This document shows, piece after piece, positions 54,601-64,000 of a stretch of DNA of 64,000 nucleotides; the first letter of the stretch is position 1, and the number at the start of each line of letters is the position of its first letter. This DNA is from Ryuthela nishihirai (taxonomy: Eukaryota; Arthropoda; Arachnida; Araneae; Heptathelidae), in the NCBI GenBank assembly GCA_038380435.1, contig JAWZYU010000124.1, positions 706,001 through 770,000 of the forward strand. Reading direction: 5' to 3'. Both the position numbers and the translations under genes were made by a program. A model generated the notes under the pieces. The model was given only the letters and a program-made list of their open reading frames with translations, ran no database searches and was not told the origin of the DNA.

Positions 54601-57600
54601 TTGCGGGTTTGAAATGGTACGTTTTCGCCTGGACACAGGGTTTGACGTGGGGCGTTTTTACCTGGGCACAGGTTACACCCTCTGTCATTTTCACCTGGAC
54701 CTGGGTTTGAACTGGGGCGTTTTTTCCTGCACACTCATTTGACCTGGGGCGTTTTTTTCCTGCACACTCATTTGACCTGGGGTGTTTTTCCTTGGGCAAG
54801 GGGTTTGACCTGAGTCGTTTCTGCATGGGTGCGTGTTTGACTTGGGGCGTTTCTGCCTTGGCACGGTGTTTGACCTACAGCATTTTTCCCTGGGCATGGG
54901 TTACACCCTGTGGCGTTTTTGCCTGCGCATGGGTTTGACCTGGGGCGATTTTGCTTGGGCAAGGGGTTTGACCTGTGGCGTTTTTGCTGGTTGTGGGTTT
55001 GACATGGTGCGTTTTCGCCTGGGCACGGGGTTTCACTTAGGGCGTTTTCGACAGGACGCGGGTTTGACATGGGGTGTTTTTGCCTGGGCACGGGTTTGAC
55101 CTAGGTGATTTTCCTTGATCATGGGGATTTGACCTGGGGCATTTCAGCCTAGCACGGGTTTGACATGGGGCGTTTTTCCATGGGCATGTGGTTAGACCTG
55201 GTGCGTTTTTGCCTGATTGCGGGTTTGAAATGGTACGTTTTCGCCTGGACACAGGGTTTGACGTGGGGCGTTTTTACCTGGGCACAGGTTACACCCTCTG
55301 TCATTTTCACCTGGACCTGGGTTTGAACTGGGGCGTTTTTTCCTGCACACTCATTTGACCTGGGGCGTTTTTTTCCTGCACACTCATTTGACCTGGGGTG
55401 TTTTTCCTTGGGCAAGGGGTTTGACCTGAGTCGTTTCTGCATGGGTGCGTGTTTGACTTGGGGCGTTTCTGCCTTGGCACGGTGTTTGACCTACAGCATT
55501 TTTCCCTGGGCATGGGTTACACCCTGTGGCGTTTTTGCCTGCGCATGGGTTTGACCTGGGGCGATTTTGCTTGGGCAAGGGGTTTGACCTGTGGCGTTTT
55601 TGCTGGTTGTGGGTTTGACATGGTGCGTTTTCGCCTGGGCACGGGGTTTCACTTAGGGCGTTTTCGACAGGACGCGGGTTTGACATGGGGTGTTTTTGCC
55701 TGGGCACGGGTTTGACCTAGGTGATTTTCCTTGATCATGGGGATTTGACCTGGGGCATTTCAGCCTAGCACGGGTTTGACATGGGGCGTTTTTCCATGGG
55801 CATGTGGTTAGACCTGGTGCGTTTTTGCCTGATTGCGGGTTTGAAATGGTACGTTTTCGCCTGGACACAGGGTTTGACGTGGGGCGTTTTTACCTGGGCA
55901 CAGGTTACACCCTCTGTCATTTTCACCTGGACCTGGGTTTGAACTGGGGCGTTTTTTCCTGCACACTCATTTGACCTGGGGCGTTTTTTTCCTGCACACT
56001 CATTTGACCTGGGGTGTTTTTCCTTGGGCAAGGGGTTTGACCTGAGTCGTTTCTGCATGGGTGCGTGTTTGACTTGGGGCGTTTCTGCCTTGGCACGGTG
56101 TTTGACCTACAGCATTTTTCCCTGGGCATGGGTTACACCCTGTGGCGTTTTTGCCTGCGCATGGGTTTGACCTGGGGCGATTTTGCTTGGGCAAGGGGTT
56201 TGACCTGTGGCGTTTTTGCTGGTTGTGGGTTTGACATGGTGCGTTTTCGCCTGGGCACGGGGTTTCACTTAGGGCGTTTTCGACAGGACGCGGGTTTGAC
56301 ATGGGGTGTTTTTGCCTGGGCACGGGTTTGACCTAGGTGATTTTCCTTGATCATGGGGATTTGACCTGGGGCATTTCAGCCTAGCACGGGTTTGACATGG
56401 GGCGTTTTTCCATGGGCATGTGGTTAGACCTGGTGCGTTTTTGCCTGATTGCGGGTTTGAAATGGTACGTTTTCGCCTGGACACAGGGTTTGACGTGGGG
56501 CGTTTTTACCTGGGCACAGGTTACACCCTCTGTCATTTTCACCTGGACCTGGGTTTGAACTGGGGCGTTTTTTCCTGCACACTCATTTGACCTGGGGCGT
56601 TTTTTTCCTGCACACTCATTTGACCTGGGGTGTTTTTCCTTGGGCAAGGGGTTTGACCTGAGTCGTTTCTGCATGGGTGCGTGTTTGACTTGGGGCGTTT
56701 CTGCCTTGGCACGGTGTTTGACCTACAGCATTTTTCCCTGGGCATGGGTTACACCCTGTGGCGTTTTTGCCTGCGCATGGGTTTGACCTGGGGCGATTTT
56801 GCTTGGGCAAGGGGTTTGACCTGTGGCGTTTTTGCTGGTTGTGGGTTTGACATGGTGCGTTTTCGCCTGGGCACGGGGTTTCACTTAGGGCGTTTTCGAC
56901 AGGACGCGGGTTTGACATGGGGTGTTTTTGCCTGGGCACGGGTTTGACCTAGGTGATTTTCCTTGATCATGGGGATTTGACCTGGGGCATTTCAGCCTAG
57001 CACGGGTTTGACATGGGGCGTTTTTCCATGGGCATGTGGTTAGACCTGGTGCGTTTTTGCCTGATTGCGGGTTTGAAATGGTACGTTTTCGCCTGGACAC
57101 AGGGTTTGACGTGGGGCGTTTTTACCTGGGCACAGGTTACACCCTCTGTCATTTTCACCTGGACCTGGGTTTGAACTGGGGCGTTTTTTCCTGCACACTC
57201 ATTTGACCTGGGGCGTTTTTTTCCTGCACACTCATTTGACCTGGGGTGTTTTTCCTTGGGCAAGGGGTTTGACCTGAGTCGTTTCTGCATGGGTGCGTGT
57301 TTGACTTGGGGCGTTTCTGCCTTGGCACGGTGTTTGACCTACAGCATTTTTCCCTGGGCATGGGTTACACCCTGTGGCGTTTTTGCCTGCGCATGGGTTT
57401 GACCTGGGGCGATTTTGCTTGGGCAAGGGGTTTGACCTGTGGCGTTTTTGCTGGTTGTGGGTTTGACATGGTGCGTTTTCGCCTGGGCACGGGGTTTCAC
57501 TTAGGGCGTTTTCGACAGGACGCGGGTTTGACATGGGGTGTTTTTGCCTGGGCACGGGTTTGACCTAGGTGATTTTCCTTGATCATGGGGATTTGACCTG

Positions 57601-60600
57601 GGGCATTTCAGCCTAGCACGGGTTTGACATGGGGCGTTTTTCCATGGGCATGTGGTTAGACCTGGTGCGTTTTTGCCTGATTGCGGGTTTGAAATGGTAC
57701 GTTTTCGCCTGGACACAGGGTTTGACGTGGGGCGTTTTTACCTGGGCACAGGTTACACCCTCTGTCATTTTCACCTGGACCTGGGTTTGAACTGGGGCGT
57801 TTTTTCCTGCACACTCATTTGACCTGGGGCGTTTTTTTCCTGCACACTCATTTGACCTGGGGTGTTTTTCCTTGGGCAAGGGGTTTGACCTGAGTCGTTT
57901 CTGCATGGGTGCGTGTTTGACTTGGGGCGTTTCTGCCTTGGCACGGTGTTTGACCTACAGCATTTTTCCCTGGGCATGGGTTACACCCTGTGGCGTTTTT
58001 GCCTGCGCATGGGTTTGACCTGGGGCGATTTTGCTTGGGCAAGGGGTTTGACCTGTGGCGTTTTTGCTGGTTGTGGGTTTGACATGGTGCGTTTTCGCCT
58101 GGGCACGGGGTTTCACTTAGGGCGTTTTCGACAGGACGCGGGTTTGACATGGGGTGTTTTTGCCTGGGCACGGGTTTGACCTAGGTGATTTTCCTTGATC
58201 ATGGGGATTTGACCTGGGGCATTTCAGCCTAGCACGGGTTTGACATGGGGCGTTTTTCCATGGGCATGTGGTTAGACCTGGTGCGTTTTTGCCTGATTGC
58301 GGGTTTGAAATGGTACGTTTTCGCCTGGACACAGGGTTTGACGTGGGGCGTTTTTACCTGGGCACAGGTTACACCCTCTGTCATTTTCACCTGGACCTGG
58401 GTTTGAACTGGGGCGTTTTTTCCTGCACACTCATTTGACCTGGGGCGTTTTTTTCCTGCACACTCATTTGACCTGGGGTGTTTTTCCTTGGGCAAGGGGT
58501 TTGACCTGAGTCGTTTCTGCATGGGTGCGTGTTTGACTTGGGGCGTTTCTGCCTTGGCACGGTGTTTGACCTACAGCATTTTTCCCTGGGCATGGGTTAC
58601 ACCCTGTGGCGTTTTTGCCTGCGCATGGGTTTGACCTGGGGCGATTTTGCTTGGGCAAGGGGTTTGACCTGTGGCGTTTTTGCTGGTTGTGGGTTTGACA
58701 TGGTGCGTTTTCGCCTGGGCACGGGGTTTCACTTAGGGCGTTTTCGACAGGACGCGGGTTTGACATGGGGTGTTTTTGCCTGGGCACGGGTTTGACCTAG
58801 GTGATTTTCCTTGATCATGGGGATTTGACCTGGGGCATTTCAGCCTAGCACGGGTTTGACATGGGGCGTTTTTCCATGGGCATGTGGTTAGACCTGGTGC
58901 GTTTTTGCCTGATTGCGGGTTTGAAATGGTACGTTTTCGCCTGGACACAGGGTTTGACGTGGGGCGTTTTTACCTGGGCACAGGTTACACCCTCTGTCAT
59001 TTTCACCTGGACCTGGGTTTGAACTGGGGCGTTTTTTCCTGCACACTCATTTGACCTGGGGCGTTTTTTTCCTGCACACTCATTTGACCTGGGGTGTTTT
59101 TCCTTGGGCAAGGGGTTTGACCTGAGTCGTTTCTGCATGGGTGCGTGTTTGACTTGGGGCGTTTCTGCCTTGGCACGGTGTTTGACCTACAGCATTTTTC
59201 CCTGGGCATGGGTTACACCCTGTGGCGTTTTTGCCTGCGCATGGGTTTGACCTGGGGCGATTTTGCTTGGGCAAGGGGTTTGACCTGTGGCGTTTTTGCT
59301 GGTTGTGGGTTTGACATGGTGCGTTTTCGCCTGGGCACGGGGTTTCACTTAGGGCGTTTTCGACAGGACGCGGGTTTGACATGGGGTGTTTTTGCCTGGG
59401 CACGGGTTTGACCTAGGTGATTTTCCTTGATCATGGGGATTTGACCTGGGGCATTTCAGCCTAGCACGGGTTTGACATGGGGCGTTTTTCCATGGGCATG
59501 TGGTTAGACCTGGTGCGTTTTTGCCTGATTGCGGGTTTGAAATGGTACGTTTTCGCCTGGACACAGGGTTTGACGTGGGGCGTTTTTACCTGGGCACAGG
59601 TTACACCCTCTGTCATTTTCACCTGGACCTGGGTTTGAACTGGGGCGTTTTTTCCTGCACACTCATTTGACCTGGGGCGTTTTTTTCCTGCACACTCATT
59701 TGACCTGGGGTGTTTTTCCTTGGGCAAGGGGTTTGACCTGAGTCGTTTCTGCATGGGTGCGTGTTTGACTTGGGGCGTTTCTGCCTTGGCACGGTGTTTG
59801 ACCTACAGCATTTTTCCCTGGGCATGGGTTACACCCTGTGGCGTTTTTGCCTGCGCATGGGTTTGACCTGGGGCGATTTTGCTTGGGCAAGGGGTTTGAC
59901 CTGTGGCGTTTTTGCTGGTTGTGGGTTTGACATGGTGCGTTTTCGCCTGGGCACGGGGTTTCACTTAGGGCGTTTTCGACAGGACGCGGGTTTGACATGG
60001 GGTGTTTTTGCCTGGGCACGGGTTTGACCTAGGTGATTTTCCTTGATCATGGGGATTTGACCTGGGGCATTTCAGCCTAGCACGGGTTTGACATGGGGCG
60101 TTTTTCCATGGGCATGTGGTTAGACCTGGTGCGTTTTTGCCTGATTGCGGGTTTGAAATGGTACGTTTTCGCCTGGACACAGGGTTTGACGTGGGGCGTT
60201 TTTACCTGGGCACAGGTTACACCCTCTGTCATTTTCACCTGGACCTGGGTTTGAACTGGGGCGTTTTTTCCTGCACACTCATTTGACCTGGGGCGTTTTT
60301 TTCCTGCACACTCATTTGACCTGGGGTGTTTTTCCTTGGGCAAGGGGTTTGACCTGAGTCGTTTCTGCATGGGTGCGTGTTTGACTTGGGGCGTTTCTGC
60401 CTTGGCACGGTGTTTGACCTACAGCATTTTTCCCTGGGCATGGGTTACACCCTGTGGCGTTTTTGCCTGCGCATGGGTTTGACCTGGGGCGATTTTGCTT
60501 GGGCAAGGGGTTTGACCTGTGGCGTTTTTGCTGGTTGTGGGTTTGACATGGTGCGTTTTCGCCTGGGCACGGGGTTTCACTTAGGGCGTTTTCGACAGGA

Positions 60601-63600
60601 CGCGGGTTTGACATGGGGTGTTTTTGCCTGGGCACGGGTTTGACCTAGGTGATTTTCCTTGATCATGGGGATTTGACCTGGGGCATTTCAGCCTAGCACG
60701 GGTTTGACATGGGGCGTTTTTCCATGGGCATGTGGTTAGACCTGGTGCGTTTTTGCCTGATTGCGGGTTTGAAATGGTACGTTTTCGCCTGGACACAGGG
60801 TTTGACGTGGGGCGTTTTTACCTGGGCACAGGTTACACCCTCTGTCATTTTCACCTGGACCTGGGTTTGAACTGGGGCGTTTTTTCCTGCACACTCATTT
60901 GACCTGGGGCGTTTTTTTCCTGCACACTCATTTGACCTGGGGTGTTTTTCCTTGGGCAAGGGGTTTGACCTGAGTCGTTTCTGCATGGGTGCGTGTTTGA
61001 CTTGGGGCGTTTCTGCCTTGGCACGGTGTTTGACCTACAGCATTTTTCCCTGGGCATGGGTTACACCCTGTGGCGTTTTTGCCTGCGCATGGGTTTGACC
61101 TGGGGCGATTTTGCTTGGGCAAGGGGTTTGACCTGTGGCGTTTTTGCTGGTTGTGGGTTTGACATGGTGCGTTTTCGCCTGGGCACGGGGTTTCACTTAG
61201 GGCGTTTTCGACAGGACGCGGGTTTGACATGGGGTGTTTTTGCCTGGGCACGGGTTTGACCTAGGTGATTTTCCTTGATCATGGGGATTTGACCTGGGGC
61301 ATTTCAGCCTAGCACGGGTTTGACATGGGGCGTTTTTCCATGGGCATGTGGTTAGACCTGGTGCGTTTTTGCCTGATTGCGGGTTTGAAATGGTACGTTT
61401 TCGCCTGGACACAGGGTTTGACGTGGGGCGTTTTTACCTGGGCACAGGTTACACCCTCTGTCATTTTCACCTGGACCTGGGTTTGAACTGGGGCGTTTTT
61501 TCCTGCACACTCATTTGACCTGGGGCGTTTTTTTCCTGCACACTCATTTGACCTGGGGTGTTTTTCCTTGGGCAAGGGGTTTGACCTGAGTCGTTTCTGC
61601 ATGGGTGCGTGTTTGACTTGGGGCGTTTCTGCCTTGGCACGGTGTTTGACCTACAGCATTTTTCCCTGGGCATGGGTTACACCCTGTGGCGTTTTTGCCT
61701 GCGCATGGGTTTGACCTGGGGCGATTTTGCTTGGGCAAGGGGTTTGACCTGTGGCGTTTTTGCTGGTTGTGGGTTTGACATGGTGCGTTTTCGCCTGGGC
61801 ACGGGGTTTCACTTAGGGCGTTTTCGACAGGACGCGGGTTTGACATGGGGTGTTTTTGCCTGGGCACGGGTTTGACCTAGGTGATTTTCCTTGATCATGG
61901 GGATTTGACCTGGGGCATTTCAGCCTAGCACGGGTTTGACATGGGGCGTTTTTCCATGGGCATGTGGTTAGACCTGGTGCGTTTTTGCCTGATTGCGGGT
62001 TTGAAATGGTACGTTTTCGCCTGGACACAGGGTTTGACGTGGGGCGTTTTTACCTGGGCACAGGTTACACCCTCTGTCATTTTCACCTGGACCTGGGTTT
62101 GAACTGGGGCGTTTTTTCCTGCACACTCATTTGACCTGGGGCGTTTTTTTCCTGCACACTCATTTGACCTGGGGTGTTTTTCCTTGGGCAAGGGGTTTGA
62201 CCTGAGTCGTTTCTGCATGGGTGCGTGTTTGACTTGGGGCGTTTCTGCCTTGGCACGGTGTTTGACCTACAGCATTTTTCCCTGGGCATGGGTTACACCC
62301 TGTGGCGTTTTTGCCTGCGCATGGGTTTGACCTGGGGCGATTTTGCTTGGGCAAGGGGTTTGACCTGTGGCGTTTTTGCTGGTTGTGGGTTTGACATGGT
62401 GCGTTTTCGCCTGGGCACGGGGTTTCACTTAGGGCGTTTTCGACAGGACGCGGGTTTGACATGGGGTGTTTTTGCCTGGGCACGGGTTTGACCTAGGTGA
62501 TTTTCCTTGATCATGGGGATTTGACCTGGGGCATTTCAGCCTAGCACGGGTTTGACATGGGGCGTTTTTCCATGGGCATGTGGTTAGACCTGGTGCGTTT
62601 TTGCCTGATTGCGGGTTTGAAATGGTACGTTTTCGCCTGGACACAGGGTTTGACGTGGGGCGTTTTTACCTGGGCACAGGTTACACCCTCTGTCATTTTC
62701 ACCTGGACCTGGGTTTGAACTGGGGCGTTTTTTCCTGCACACTCATTTGACCTGGGGCGTTTTTTTCCTGCACACTCATTTGACCTGGGGTGTTTTTCCT
62801 TGGGCAAGGGGTTTGACCTGAGTCGTTTCTGCATGGGTGCGTGTTTGACTTGGGGCGTTTCTGCCTTGGCACGGTGTTTGACCTACAGCATTTTTCCCTG
62901 GGCATGGGTTACACCCTGTGGCGTTTTTGCCTGCGCATGGGTTTGACCTGGGGCGATTTTGCTTGGGCAAGGGGTTTGACCTGTGGCGTTTTTGCTGGTT
63001 GTGGGTTTGACATGGTGCGTTTTCGCCTGGGCACGGGGTTTCACTTAGGGCGTTTTCGACAGGACGCGGGTTTGACATGGGGTGTTTTTGCCTGGGCACG
63101 GGTTTGACCTAGGTGATTTTCCTTGATCATGGGGATTTGACCTGGGGCATTTCAGCCTAGCACGGGTTTGACATGGGGCGTTTTTCCATGGGCATGTGGT
63201 TAGACCTGGTGCGTTTTTGCCTGATTGCGGGTTTGAAATGGTACGTTTTCGCCTGGACACAGGGTTTGACGTGGGGCGTTTTTACCTGGGCACAGGTTAC
63301 ACCCTCTGTCATTTTCACCTGGACCTGGGTTTGAACTGGGGCGTTTTTTCCTGCACACTCATTTGACCTGGGGCGTTTTTTTCCTGCACACTCATTTGAC
63401 CTGGGGTGTTTTTCCTTGGGCAAGGGGTTTGACCTGAGTCGTTTCTGCATGGGTGCGTGTTTGACTTGGGGCGTTTCTGCCTTGGCACGGTGTTTGACCT
63501 ACAGCATTTTTCCCTGGGCATGGGTTACACCCTGTGGCGTTTTTGCCTGCGCATGGGTTTGACCTGGGGCGATTTTGCTTGGGCAAGGGGTTTGACCTGT

Positions 63601-64000
63601 GGCGTTTTTGCTGGTTGTGGGTTTGACATGGTGCGTTTTCGCCTGGGCACGGGGTTTCACTTAGGGCGTTTTCGACAGGACGCGGGTTTGACATGGGGTG
63701 TTTTTGCCTGGGCACGGGTTTGACCTAGGTGATTTTCCTTGATCATGGGGATTTGACCTGGGGCATTTCAGCCTAGCACGGGTTTGACATGGGGCGTTTT
63801 TCCATGGGCATGTGGTTAGACCTGGTGCGTTTTTGCCTGATTGCGGGTTTGAAATGGTACGTTTTCGCCTGGACACAGGGTTTGACGTGGGGCGTTTTTA
63901 CCTGGGCACAGGTTACACCCTCTGTCATTTTCACCTGGACCTGGGTTTGAACTGGGGCGTTTTTTCCTGCACACTCATTTGACCTGGGGCGTTTTTTTCC

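Larger units (their letters stand above)
36725..64000. repeat. 616 bp higher-order satellite array
   Basis: Exact 616 bp periodicity, about 44 copies in the window, continuing past the end. Each 616 bp repeat consists of 19 diverged monomers of 31-34 bp built on a theme near GGTTTGACCTGGGGCG plus a T-run and TGCCTGGGCA. It is therefore a higher-order repeat. 616 is not a multiple of three, so no frame stays open across copies and the recurrent 68-107 codon frames are by-products. No transposon or gene is embedded. Confidence 0.96.

Noticed and set aside
36658..63876. Recurrent 68-107 codon open frames in the satellite on both strands
   Set aside because: They arise because the monomers lack stops in some frames. 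616 is not a multiple of three, several frames are open at once, and no start or splice context is conserved.
36725..64000. Regular ~32 bp repeats suggesting a CRISPR array
   Set aside because: Repeats are contiguous and diverged with no spacers, the period of identity is 616 bp, and the surroundings are eukaryotic. This is a higher-order satellite.

Overview
The window looks like nuclear DNA of an animal, most likely an arthropod. The coding sequence is GC-rich and single-exon in an AT-rich background, with a 5'-UTR splice acceptor. There are Pol III-type SINEs, a TTAA-flanked piggyBac-like insertion, hAT-like remnants and long satellite DNA. The 5S rRNA-like SINE head reads like arthropod 5S RNA. 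The species cannot be named from sequence alone, and nothing prokaryotic is present.

Region 1 (1-36724) is a macrosatellite: about six head-to-tail copies of a ~4.9 kb unit. The window opens inside the array, so it probably continues to the left. A full unit read left to right holds an AT-rich spacer, a dispersed-repeat module, a C-run minisatellite, a poly(A) signal, and then on the minus strand an SLC16/monocarboxylate-transporter-like gene with a 305 bp 5'-UTR intron and an upstream perfect CRE palindrome. Copies 1 and 2 (463 codons) look intact. Copy 3 is frameshifted by a 97 bp deletion. Copy 4 keeps only the N-terminal six-helix half. Copy 5 (461 codons) is full length but has lost two hallmark residues, Asp of the DGGYGW motif and Arg of the TM8 Asp-x3-Arg pair. 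Copy 6, at the array edge, is riddled with stops.

Region 2 (15190-26478) is an 11.3 kb insertion splitting unit 4. It has a TTAA duplication and 13 bp inverted ends (CCCTTTCACTACC). No transposase or other convincing gene survives inside. It holds nested debris: tRNA-headed and 5S-headed SINEs that share one body and tail, hAT-like remnants, a dispersed repeat also present in the transporter unit, a perfect 18 bp hairpin, and diverged direct and inverted repeats.

Region 3 (36725-64000 and beyond) is a satellite with a 616 bp higher-order repeat made of 19 monomers of about 32 bp. Roughly 44 copies are visible and the array is not finished at the window edge. It begins abruptly inside the sixth transporter copy. 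The proximal ~7 kb mixes two subtypes and a few variants, and the distal ~20 kb looks fully homogenised. The many short open frames in the satellite and minisatellites are not credible genes.
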